Assembly (NCBI GenBank): GCA_035463295.1
Contig: DATHTK010000052.1
Coordinates: 9,846 to 73,845, forward strand
DNA: 64,000 nt
Source of the DNA: DATHTK01 sp035463295
GTDB taxonomy: Bacteria; Actinomycetota; Rubrobacteria; Rubrobacterales; Rubrobacteraceae
Reading direction: 5' to 3'
Shown: positions 34,983-42,087 of the stretch, one piece after another
How positions within the stretch are numbered: the stretch's first letter is position 1
Layout of the letters: each line of letters opens with the position of its first letter
Notes under the pieces: generated by a model
Seen by the model: the letters and a program-made list of their open reading frames with translations, nothing else
The model's database searches: none
Told to the model about the DNA's origin: nothing
Made by a program: the position numbers and the translations under genes

Positions 34983-35984
34983 CTAGAAGGGTCGTCCGGC
35001 GGCCACGTCGCACGGCGCTTCGAGGTAGCCTTTCATCTCGTCGTCGAGCTTGAGCAGCGTGACGGAGAAGCCCGCCATCTCGAGCGAGGTCATGTAGTCC
35101 CCGACGTAGGGCATCCGCCAGACGCTCACGCCCTCGCGCTCCAGCGTATCGGCGACGTGGGCGTAGGCGACGTAGAGCTCCATGAGGGGGGTGCCGCCCA
35201 TCCCGTTGACCATCACGGCGACCTCGGAGCCCGAGAAATCCACCGAATCCCCGAGGATCTTGCCGAGCATCTCGTCGACGATCCGGTCCGCCGGCTCGAC
35301 GTCCTTGCGCTCGACGCCGGGCTCGCCGTGGATGCCGATCCCGATCTCCATCTCGTTCTCGCCGATGTCGAAGATGGGCTCGCCGCTCTCGGGCGGGGTG
35401 CAGCTCGTAAGCGCCATGCCCATCGAGCGGACGTTAGCGTTGACCCTTTCGGCGAGTTCTTTGATTCCCGCCAGGTCCTTTCCGTCGTCGGCGGCGGCAC
35501 CGCAGATCTTGTGAACGAAGATGGTACCCGCGATCCCGCGCCGCCCGCTCGTATACGTCGAGTCCTCGACCGCCACGTCGTCGTTGGTAACGACGTAGTC
35601 GGTCTCTATCCCCTCGGCCTCGGCCAGCTCTCCGGCCATCTCGAAGTTGAGGACGTCGCCGGTGTAGTTCTTTACGACGTAGAAGACGCCGGCGCCCCCG
35701 TCGACGGCCTTGGTCGCCTCGAGCATCTGGTCGGGGGTAGGGCTGGTGAAGACTGCGCCGGCGCACGCGGCGTCGAGCATGCCGGCCCCGACAAAGCCGC
35801 CGTGGGTGGGCTCGTGGCCCGAGCCGCCGCCGGAGACGAGCGCGACCTTGCCGGATACCGGCGCGTCGGCGCGGACGACGACGTTGTGCTCGGGGATGAT
35901 CCTTATGAGCTCCGGATGGGCGAGGCCCATCCCGCGGAGCATCTCCGGAACCACCTGTTCCGGAGCGTTGATGACCTTTTTCAA
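34983..35984 (-). CDS. dhaK: Dihydroxyacetone kinase subunit DhaK
   Basis: DHA-binding subunit. The 333 residues start KKVINAPEQVVPEMLRGM and contain VALVSGGGSGHEPTHGGFVGAGMLDAACAG, whose GHEPTH holds the His that covalently binds DHA (about residue 56 in GSGHEP), followed by YVVKNYTGDVLNFEMA and GIHGEPGV. TTG 35984 has GGAAAGGAG upstream and gives the family length; the open frame extends to 36107 across the glpK end as a shadow. A 28-bp perfect palindrome lies just upstream. Confidence 0.94.
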   Translation of the reverse strand: MKKVINAPEQVVPEMLRGMGLAHPELIRIIPEHNVVVRADAPVSGKVALVSGGGSGHEPTHGGFVGAGMLDAACAGAVFTSPTPDQMLEATKAVDGGAGVFYVVKNYTGDVLNFEMAGELAEAEGIETDYVVTNDDVAVEDSTYTSGRRGIAGTIFVHKICGAAADDGKDLAGIKELAERVNANVRSMGMALTSCTPPESGEPIFDIGENEMEIGIGIHGEPGVERKDVEPADRIVDEMLGKILGDSVDFSGSEVAVMVNGMGGTPLMELYVAYAHVADTLEREGVSVWRMPYVGDYMTSLEMAGFSVTLLKLDDEMKGYLEAPCDVAAGRPF

Positions 35985-36000
35985 GCCTTCTCCTTTCCGC

Positions 36001-36028
36001 GAGGGTCGGGGGTCGACCCCCGACCCTC
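36001..36028. repeat. 28-bp perfect palindrome upstream of dhaK
   Basis: An uninterrupted perfect inverted repeat of 14 bp per arm centred on TCGA (36013-36016), in the short gap between glpK and dhaK and immediately before the dhaK ribosome site. Because it is mirror-symmetric it could form an RNA hairpin in either strand or be a protein operator. No U-tract follows. Confidence 0.85.
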
Positions 36029-36045
36029 CCACCCTACCGCTACCT

Positions 36046-37557
36046 CTAGGTCTGCTCTTCGCGCTCCCAGCCTTTGGAGCGCTCGACGGCCTTGAGCCAG
36101 CGCGCATGCAGGCGTTCGCGCTCCTCTTCGCCCATCTGCGGGTCGTAGCGGCGCGCTAGCCGCCACTTGGCGTCGAGCTCATCCCGGCTCTCCCAGAAGC
36201 CGGTCGCGAGGCCGGCGAGGTACGCCGAGCCGAGCGCCGTTGTCTCCGTGATCTCGGGCACCTCGACCGGCACCCCCAGGATATCCGCCTGGAACTGCAT
36301 GAGGAAGGTGTTGGCTACCGCCCCGCCGTCGGCCCTGAGTTCCTTGAGGGTTATGCCGGAGTCGCGCTCCATCGCCCGCACCACGTCGCGGGTCTGGTAG
36401 GCCATGCTCTCCAGCGCCGCCCGCGCCAGGTGCGCCCGGTCGGTGCCGCGTGTTATACCCACTATCGTGCCGCGGGCGTAGGAGTCCCAGTGCGGTGCGC
36501 CGAGCCCAACGAGCGCCGGGACGAAGTAGACGCCGTCGTTCGAGTCTATGCTCTTCGCGAGCTCCTCGGTCTCGGCTGCGTCCTGTATGATGCCGAGCCC
36601 GTCCCGGAGCCACTGCACCGCAGCGCCGGTTATGAAGATGGCACCTTCGAGCGCGTACTCGACCGGCTCGTCGCCGATTCCCCAGGCGATGGTGGTCAGG
36701 AGCCCCTCCTCGCTGGGTACCGCTTCGGTGCCCGTGTTGAGCAGGACGAAGGACCCGGTCCCGTAGGTGTTCTTGGCGAGCCCCTCCTCGTAGGCGGCCT
36801 GCCCGAAGAGCGCCGCCTGCTGGTCGCCGGCTATCCCCGCGACCGGTATGGTCGCCTGGAAGAAGGATTCCGGGTCGGTCTCGCCGTAGACGAAGGAGCT
36901 GGGCTTGACCTCCGGCAAGACCTCTCTGGGCACGTCGAGAATCTCCAGGATCTCCTCGTCCCATTCGAGGTCGTAGATGTTGTACATGAGCGTGCGCGAG
37001 GCGTTCGAGTAGTCGGTTATATGCGTCTGGCCGCCGGTGAGCTTCCAGACAAGCCACGAGTCTATGGTCCCGAAGGCGATCTCGCCGTTTTTCGCCCGCT
37101 CCCTCAAGCCCTCGACGTTGTCCAGAAGCCACTTGACCTTGGTCCCCGAGAAGTAGGCGTCTATTACGAGCCCGGTCTTGTTTCGGAACGTCTCCTCCAG
37201 GCCCCGATCTTTGAGCTCGTCACAGTACCCCGCCGTTCGCCGGTCCTGCCAGACGATGGCGTGGTGTACCGGCTCTCCGGTGCTGCGGTCCCACATTACG
37301 GTCGTCTCGCGCTGGTTGGTGATGCCGACCGCCGCGAGCTGGGTGGCAGAGACGTTCGCCTCCCCGAGGGCCGTCCCCACCACCCGCCGGGAGACCTCCC
37401 AGATCTCGTTCGCGTCGTGCTCTACCCAGCCGGGCTTCGGATAGTGCTGCGTGAACTCCGAGTAGGCCCGCCCCACGATAGCACCATCGTGGTTGAAGAC
37501 GAGAACCGTCGTCCCCGTGGTCCCCTGGTCTATGGACAGTACATAGTCTCCTGCCAT
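36046..37557 (-). CDS. glpK: Glycerol kinase
   Basis: Phosphorylates glycerol with ATP. The 503 residues show the FGGY-fold marks: YVLSIDQGTTGTTVLVFNHDG, QHYPKPGWVEHDANEIW, GITNQRETTVMWDRSTGEPVHHAIVWQDRRT, GIAGDQQAALFGQA and LRADGGAVANTFLMQFQADILGVPVE. ATG 37557 is chosen over TTG 37590 because it starts the conserved fold and gives the usual length. It follows the glpP gene by 210 nt, a gap that contains a strong leader hairpin likely to be the GlpP target. Confidence 0.95.
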   Translation of the reverse strand: MAGDYVLSIDQGTTGTTVLVFNHDGAIVGRAYSEFTQHYPKPGWVEHDANEIWEVSRRVVGTALGEANVSATQLAAVGITNQRETTVMWDRSTGEPVHHAIVWQDRRTAGYCDELKDRGLEETFRNKTGLVIDAYFSGTKVKWLLDNVEGLRERAKNGEIAFGTIDSWLVWKLTGGQTHITDYSNASRTLMYNIYDLEWDEEILEILDVPREVLPEVKPSSFVYGETDPESFFQATIPVAGIAGDQQAALFGQAAYEEGLAKNTYGTGSFVLLNTGTEAVPSEEGLLTTIAWGIGDEPVEYALEGAIFITGAAVQWLRDGLGIIQDAAETEELAKSIDSNDGVYFVPALVGLGAPHWDSYARGTIVGITRGTDRAHLARAALESMAYQTRDVVRAMERDSGITLKELRADGGAVANTFLMQFQADILGVPVEVPEITETTALGSAYLAGLATGFWESRDELDAKWRLARRYDPQMGEEERERLHARWLKAVERSKGWEREEQT

Positions 37558-37640
37558 ACCTCTGTGCTCTCCTTTCCCGCTTCGTTCCAACGTCTATTGC
37601 GCCAAGCCGCTCGGCCCGAGCACCACCTCCTCACGAGGAA

Positions 37641-37698
37641 AGCCCCGCACGAAACTACAGCTCCGACCCTGTCGGCCCGTACGATTCCGTGCGAGGCT
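37641..37698 (-). promoter_or_regulatory. glpK leader hairpin, candidate GlpP antitermination site
   Basis: The minus-strand transcript can pair AGCCTCGCACGGAA (37698-37685) with TTTCGTGCGGGGCT (37654-37641) in an unbroken 14-bp stem (two G-T pairs), topped by an inner 5-bp hairpin (37663-37675). TTTCC follows, a weak terminator tail. It lies between glpP and glpK, where Bacillus GlpP controls a leader terminator. Confidence 0.65.
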
Positions 37699-37767
37699 CT
37701 CTCTTATCTCTGCGCCTTCGCGACTATGCGATTGTTCCTACAACTCTACAGTCCGCCGGAAACCGGG

Positions 37768-38355
37768 TCAAGCGAGCTTCCAGAGCCGGTGGTCGCTCGT
37801 GGACACCCCAGCGGCGCCGGCCCCGAGGATAGCCGCGGCGGTGGAGCGGTCTTTGATCAGGCCACCCGCCAGCGCGGGTTTGTTGAGCGCCGCCCGGTAA
37901 CTCTCAACGATCTCCGGGAAGGCGAGACCTGGAAGAATCTCGACGGCGTCAGGGTCGGCCTGGCGCAGGACCCTGAGCCCCCGCTCGACCGCGCTGGTAT
38001 CTATAGCGAAGAGACGCTGGATCGTGAGCACCCCGTTGCCCTTGGCGATCTCGACGACGTGGCGGTGCGTCGATATCACGCCGTCAACCTCGCGGGCGAG
38101 AAAGCGTATGCCACTCGGGTCCGGCGCCACCCCGCCGACCATGTCCACGTTGACGCAGATAAACGGCCTTCTGTAGGGCCTCCTGCGCACCCTCTCGAGC
38201 ATATGGAAGACATCCCCACCCAGCACGAAGATCGCCGCGTGGTCCCCGGAGAGGGCCCGCTCCAGGTCCCTGTCTGGCCCCCGCACCGCGGGTATGACCG
38301 GGTTCACTTTGAGCGCCCGTAAGAAGCGCCCGACCTTATCGTTGCCCTTTCTCAC
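37768..38355 (-). CDS. glpP: Glycerol-3-phosphate-responsive antiterminator GlpP
   Basis: A 195-residue TIM-barrel RNA-binding regulator. VNPVIPAVRGPDRDLERALSGDHAAIFVLGGDVFHML, PFICVNVDMVGGVAPDPSGIRFLAREVDGVISTHRHVVEIAK, DAVEILPGLAFPEIVE and PALAGGLIKDRSTAAAILGAGAAGVSTSDHRLW are conserved GlpP segments. In Bacillus it binds glycerol 3-phosphate and lets RNA polymerase pass a leader terminator. Here it is the first gene of the operon it presumably controls. GTG 38355 starts it; ribosome site weak. Confidence 0.93.
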   Translation of the reverse strand: MRKGNDKVGRFLRALKVNPVIPAVRGPDRDLERALSGDHAAIFVLGGDVFHMLERVRRRPYRRPFICVNVDMVGGVAPDPSGIRFLAREVDGVISTHRHVVEIAKGNGVLTIQRLFAIDTSAVERGLRVLRQADPDAVEILPGLAFPEIVESYRAALNKPALAGGLIKDRSTAAAILGAGAAGVSTSDHRLWKLA

Positions 38356-38508
38356 TACAACGACTCTAGCAACTTTCCGGGTGCCGCGGCGGTTCCCGAC
38401 CTCTGCGCCGGCATGACAGCCGTTCGATGGACACCTCCTTCGCGAATAATATTCTAGAATGCTGCGGGATCAGCGGAGGAGAGCGAAACTAGGCGAAGGG
38501 AAAGCTCT

Positions 38509-39174
38509 GTGCCCTCGAGGATGTTGATCGTTGATGACCACGCGCTGCTCAGGATGGCGATCCGCTCTATGCTGACCCTGGATGGCGACCTCGAAGTAGT
38601 CGGGGAGGCCGGGGACGGGGAGGAAGCCCTCGCTCTCTGCCGACAGCTGCGCCCCGAGCTGGTGCTGATGGATGTCTCGATGCCGAAGATGTGCGGGATA
38701 GAAGCCACCCGCGCTATCAAGGCCGAATGCCCGAAGATCGGAGTCCTGATGCTGACCGCCCACACAGATCACGAGCTACTGCTGGAGGCCGTAAGGGCGG
38801 GGGCGGCGGGCTACGTTCTGAAGAGCGTGGACCCGGACGAATTGGTCGGCGCCGTCCGGCGAACCCTCGAAGGAGAATCGCCCGTCGACCAGGAGCTCGT
38901 CATGCGGCTGGTCAGGAGCCTGGCCGAGGAAGCGGGATCCACGGATCGGACGGCCGGAGCCCCACCACCCCTCACCCCTAGAGAGCACGAGGTCTTGCGG
39001 CACCTCGCCGGGGGCAAGACTAACCGCCGGATCTCCGAGGACCTGCACGTGAGCCTCTCCACCGTCAAGAGGCATATAGAGCGCATAGTCTCGAAACTCG
39101 ATGTCTCCGATCGCACTCAGGCGGCCGTGAAGGCCGTAGAGCTCGGCCTAATCGACCCCGAGAGAACGAAGTAG
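38509..39174 (+). CDS. NarL/FixJ-family response regulator (orphan)
   Basis: A 221-residue regulator: receiver domain with DD at MLIVDDHALLRM, phospho-acceptor Asp in LVLMDVSMPKMCGIEAT (about residue 58), T in LMLTAHTDHELL and K in GYVLKSVDPDEL, then a LuxR-type HTH (LTPREHEVLRHLAGGKTNRRISEDLHVSLSTVKRHIERIVSKLDVSDRTQA). GTG 38509 (AAGGGA seven nt upstream) or ATG 38521 starts it. No histidine kinase is beside it. It diverges from glpP across a 153-nt region that contains the palindrome ATTCTAGAAT (38451-38460). Confidence 0.92.
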   Translation: MPSRMLIVDDHALLRMAIRSMLTLDGDLEVVGEAGDGEEALALCRQLRPELVLMDVSMPKMCGIEATRAIKAECPKIGVLMLTAHTDHELLLEAVRAGAAGYVLKSVDPDELVGAVRRTLEGESPVDQELVMRLVRSLAEEAGSTDRTAGAPPPLTPREHEVLRHLAGGKTNRRISEDLHVSLSTVKRHIERIVSKLDVSDRTQAAVKAVELGLIDPERTK

Positions 39175-39749
39175 ACATCCACCGCATGGACCTGTCCACC
39201 GCTGAGCACGATGCCGGGGAACTCGACCCCCGGCTCGAGTGAAGTCATTTGTCACCTAGAGATAGCCCGATCTGAGAACTCCAGCCTAGCAGGCACCGTA
39301 ACTCGCCCAATGCTACAGGCCCCTACCAGGCCCCGAAGAGCTCCCCAACCCACCTCCGGCGCCCGGGTGGTATCGGGTGCCGGAGGTGGATCTCGAACAT
39401 CGACGCCGGGCTCAGGCATACTCTGGCGTGTCCGGTCGCTCTACAGGGACAAATTACCCATATCGCTGTTGCCGCCCCCGATGTAAGTTTGAGCCCTTCG
39501 CCGGGCAGCGCGTTCTTCCGAACCGCATTCGCGCTCGGTCGCACGACCTGGACCGGGTCCCGATTATCCCCCCCTCCCACGGGGCCGGTCCTTCGCACCG
39601 CTCGGACCGGAGTCCTAGGAGATGCCTCAGACCCGTGACGGCCCGGACCTTTCTTGTCATCCACGAGAAAATACGCAACTCGGGCGATACACCACGCTAC
39701 CTACGGCGCGACAATACTCCCTGCACTGCCAAGCGAAAGAGATCGAAGT
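39175..39749. other. Gene-poor region with one long inverted repeat
   Basis: No convincing coding frame on either strand. The clear structure is an inverted repeat: 39350-39365 pairs with 39374-39389 over 16 positions with one G-T pair, around an 8-nt loop. It may end transcription from the response regulator, though it lies 175 nt beyond that gene and has no T-run. AT content rises near 39660-39750, before the small secreted-peptide start. Confidence 0.6.
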
Positions 39750-39922
39750 ATGAAGAAAATAATGTTGCTGACAGCGATGCTGGCCATGGTGCTGGCCGCC
39801 GCTGCCGCGCAGACCAACGAGGGCGACGCGACCTCGGCAGCGCTGCGGCCATCGACCAGTCCCGGGTCAACGCCTGCTGGGGCGGCATTACGGCCAGCAA
39901 CGACATAGTCTGGTTATGGTAA
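39750..39922 (+). pseudogene. Small secreted peptide gene, apparently frameshifted
   Basis: ATG 39750 opens a textbook signal peptide (MKKIMLLTAMLAMVLAAAAA, then QTNEGDATS). That frame then degenerates into Pro/Arg-rich sequence to a TAG at 39908. A shift near 39836-39840 restores SAAAIDQSRVNACWGGITASNDIV, which ends at TAA 39922; a further shift would continue GYGKPSPTAPVGCF to about 39992. The junctions suggest one or two single-base indels in a gene for a small Ala-rich secreted peptide. Either a decayed gene or a sequencing error. Confidence 0.5.
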
Positions 39923-39985
39923 GCCGAGCCCGACAGCCCCGGTCGGGTGCTTTGCCGTACTCCGCCGCGCTACGGTGGGCTCCTG

Positions 39986-40228
39986 TCAGTAGGGATCTGG
40001 GCCGAAGCCCTCCTCTTCCAGGCTGTCGTGGGGCCCGACCGGCACGTATTCGAGACCGTAGACCGCGGAGGAGACCAGGTCCCTGACCCACTCGCTGGTC
40101 GGCGGCTCCATATACGGATGCGCCCGCTCCAAGTGCTCTCGGAGCGAGGCGCACAAGGCACCGTCGTGGTCTGCTTCGATCCGCTGGCCGCACGCGCAGC
40201 GCAGCGCGCGCACCCTGACTTCTTGCAT
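39986..40228 (-). CDS. DUF1059-like small protein
   Basis: An 80-residue protein: MQEVRVRALRCACGQRIEADHDGALCASLREHLERAHPYM resembles the DUF1059 pattern (CxCG...D...L...V..H....H), followed by PPTSEWVRDLVSSAVYGLEYV and an acidic C-terminus. The two Cys and two His (CACG; HLERAH) could form a zinc site. ATG 40228 has GGAGGAG close upstream; a longer frame to 40324 is less supported. It overlaps the far end of the broken peptide locus on the other strand. Function unknown. Confidence 0.7.
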   Translation of the reverse strand: MQEVRVRALRCACGQRIEADHDGALCASLREHLERAHPYMEPPTSEWVRDLVSSAVYGLEYVPVGPHDSLEEEGFGPDPY

Positions 40229-40543
40229 CTTCTCCTCCCCGTCGCGGTGGGCGAGCTCTGATCTGGGTCCACCGCAGGCATCCCGGTGCCCCTGCTCTCC
40301 TTTCCCTACCATCACCTGCAGCAAGGGTACCGGGTCGCTCCTGCGAGAATCGATGCTAGCCGAAGCACGAGAACCGCGCTGTAGGACAATTGTCCCGCCG
40401 CTCCACAGGGGTAAAGGACGGGATAGAGTATGGAGAGCGGCTTCCCGCCCGGACCGCGGACTTCAGACACCGACTCACATCATGTACATACCGCGATAAT
40501 CCGCGCTCGAGCGGCAGCTCAGAGAGTCATGGTCTACAGAAGC
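40229..40543. other. Intergenic stretch without visible genes
   Basis: This 315-base interval upstream of the DUF1059-like gene (minus strand) and downstream of the RTX-like gene holds only short frames with poor codon character. Apart from the terminator at its right edge I see no conserved RNA or repeat. Confidence 0.5.
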
Positions 40544-40577
40544 AAGAAAAGGCCGGGGCTCCGAACGCGAGCCCCGG
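40544..40577 (-). terminator. Rho-independent terminator of the RTX-like gene
   Basis: On the minus strand CCGGGGCTC (40577-40569) and GAGCCCCGG (40561-40553) form a perfect 9-bp stem with a 7-nt loop, followed by CCTTTTCTT. It lies 14 nt after the stop of the RTX-like gene and is the clearest intrinsic terminator in the window. Confidence 0.88.
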
Positions 40578-40590
40578 ACGCACTGCCCGT

Positions 40591-40977
40591 CTAGCGGACG
40601 ATCACCCTTCCGCAGCCCTTTCCTGCTTCGGACCTCGCGTCGACGTAGCAAGCGTCGCTGCCGCCCCTACCACCGGAAGCCCTGTCGCGCTTGTCGCCAT
40701 CGTTGACGTAGATCCTGTCGTTGCCCGAACCGCCCTTGACGATATCCCTGTCGTTGCCGAAGTGGCTGGCGGTGACGAGGTCGTCGCCCCCCCTCATGAT
40801 GATCTTGTCGTCCTTGCCGTTACCGTGGCGCTCGAAGATGTGATCCCAGCTGCCGCTACCGTAGCACGGTATCTTCGTACACTGGATGACCGCGCCCCCC
40901 TTGGCGGCGAAGGCCGCACCTGCCCCCACCGCAACGAGTACCGCCACAACGGCGATCGCCATAGCTATCCTGCGCAC
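40591..40977 (-). CDS. Secreted RTX-like calcium-binding repeat protein
   Basis: A 128-residue exported protein. Residues 1-25 are a signal peptide (VRRIAMAIAVVAVLVAVGAGAAFA/AKGG). The rest contains hemolysin-type nonapeptide-like units (GNGKDDKIIMRGGDDLVTASHFGNDRDIVKGGSGNDRIYVNDGDKRDR), the GGxGxDxI pattern that forms a calcium beta-roll, and two Cys pairs that may be disulfides. GTG 40977 has GGAGGAG upstream; a longer frame to 41022 would put charged residues before the signal. Function in the cell envelope is unknown. Confidence 0.8.
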   Translation of the reverse strand: MRRIAMAIAVVAVLVAVGAGAAFAAKGGAVIQCTKIPCYGSGSWDHIFERHGNGKDDKIIMRGGDDLVTASHFGNDRDIVKGGSGNDRIYVNDGDKRDRASGGRGGSDACYVDARSEAGKGCGRVIVR

Positions 40978-41155
40978 CTGCTCTCCTCCCTCTGGGCGAG
41001 ACCGCCCACTCTTTTTGCACAAACGGAGAGCACTCTACCAGCACGACCCGGCCACCGTATCCCCCAAATGAGCTATTTCTTGATGTCGCCTCCTCGCACC
41101 GAGAGAGACTCCATCGAAAAGGTCGCGGAGCTCTCCCCGGCACAATAGCCGAGAT

Positions 41156-41665
41156 CTAACCTTCCCCTCCTCCGCGTATCCGGTACATTCGGTCCTCCAG
41201 CATCTCTGGCGAGACGCCCAGGCGGTTCAGCATCCTGACGGCCATCCCGTCCTCGTTGCCCAGTATCCCTAGCAATACGTGCTCGGTGCCAAGGTAACCG
41301 TCTCCAAGCCTCCGCATCTCTGTGCGCGCCCGTACCAGCGCCTCCTTCGCCCGCGGCGAGTACGGGACCTTCCGGTTATCAGGCAGGCACATCTCGAAGG
41401 CGTCGCCAGCCTCCCGGCGTATCTCTTCGAAGGAGATCCCGATCGAGGCGAGCGCATCGGAGAGCATCTCCTCAGACTCCTCTCGCACGTCTTCGAGCGT
41501 CACGCCCAGCGAGGAGAGCGCCGCAGCTCCTATCCCCTCGCCGGCGCGGAGTACTCCCAGCAAGAGATCCTCGTCGCCTATCGAGTCGTGACCCAGCATC
41601 CTAGCTTCCTCGGAGGCGGCGTCCACGCTTGCGCGGGATCTGTCCGTGACAGGGAATAACCTCAT
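41156..41665 (-). CDS. Clp N-terminal domain protein
   Basis: A 169-residue protein made of a double Clp-N motif without an AAA+ domain: FPVTDRSRASVDAASEEARMLGHDSIGDEDLLLGVLRAGEGIGAAALSSLGV and KVPYSPRAKEALVRARTEMRRLGDGYLGTEHVLLGILGNEDGMAVRMLNRLGV match the two repeats of ClpC N-domains. Such stand-alone domains may act as adaptors or decoys for ClpC. Its ATG overlaps the stop of the upstream HTH gene (ATGA), so the two are coupled and likely act together. Confidence 0.9.
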   Translation of the reverse strand: MRLFPVTDRSRASVDAASEEARMLGHDSIGDEDLLLGVLRAGEGIGAAALSSLGVTLEDVREESEEMLSDALASIGISFEEIRREAGDAFEMCLPDNRKVPYSPRAKEALVRARTEMRRLGDGYLGTEHVLLGILGNEDGMAVRMLNRLGVSPEMLEDRMYRIRGGGEG

Positions 41666-41913
41666 GACCCTCTTCCCTTCGGAGGTTCTCCAGGGTACCT
41701 GTCCTTGATCCTCCTAGCGTGCTTCTTGTGCACAGCCTGCCTGCTGACGCCTAACACCTCGGCGATCCGCGCCCACGACCATCCCGCGATAATGGCGTTC
41801 TCCACGTGCGCCGCCTCCAGAGCCTCCAACGTTCGTCGCAACGCTACGACCGCCTCGAGACCCTCCCGCGGATCCTCCGGCCCCCCAACCCGTGTCTCCG
41901 TCTTCTCCTTCAT
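41662..41913 (-). CDS. Small HTH regulator paired with Clp-N protein
   Basis: An 83-residue DNA-binding protein. After a charged N-terminus comes EALEAAHVENAIIAGWSWARIAEVLGVSRQAVHKKHARRI, a clear helix-turn-helix (AGWSWARIAEVLGVSRQAVHKKH). It is the first gene of a two-gene operon with the Clp-N protein. Its ATG lies exactly six nt after a TAATAT -10 box, so the mRNA is predicted to start at the ATG itself (leaderless), and the promoter is covered by two inverted repeats that it probably binds. Confidence 0.88.
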   Translation of the reverse strand: MKEKTETRVGGPEDPREGLEAVVALRRTLEALEAAHVENAIIAGWSWARIAEVLGVSRQAVHKKHARRIKDRYPGEPPKGRGS

Positions 41914-41914
41914 G

Positions 41915-41960
41915 CGTCAATATTAGTTGACGAAGGGGCTCGTGTCAACCTTGTTTGACA
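41915..41960 (-). promoter_or_regulatory. Promoter with twin operators for the HTH/Clp-N operon
   Basis: On the minus strand TTGACA (41948-41943), a 17-nt spacer and TAATAT (41925-41920) form a consensus sigma70 promoter. Two inverted repeats of the form GTCAA-n6-TTGAC cover it: 41915-41932 over the -10 and 41943-41960 over the -35, with centres 28 bp apart. The ATG at 41913 is at the expected +1. Confidence 0.88.
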
Positions 41961-42087
41961 GATCGTAGATGAAGGAGGATAGGGCTGTGCTGAGGCGAGC
42001 GCTGCATCCGGGGCGCCGTCGGCCGGGTTGGAGGCCGAGGCATGGGGCGAGGTCCGGCAGTGGTTGCGCGGGTATACTCTGTGAGCG

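Noticed and set aside
36430..38322. A 630-codon plus-strand open frame
   Set aside because: Antisense to glpK and glpP, which are unambiguous.
39377..39922. A 181-codon plus-strand frame
   Set aside because: Composite: unrelated noncoding sequence read through into the second half of the broken peptide gene.
41914..42087. Possible tRNA-Sec or other selenium genes beside selD
   Set aside because: No 8-bp acceptor extension, TCA anticodon loop or long variable arm was found, and no selA or selB frame is in the window; the Sec calls rest on the TGA contexts only.
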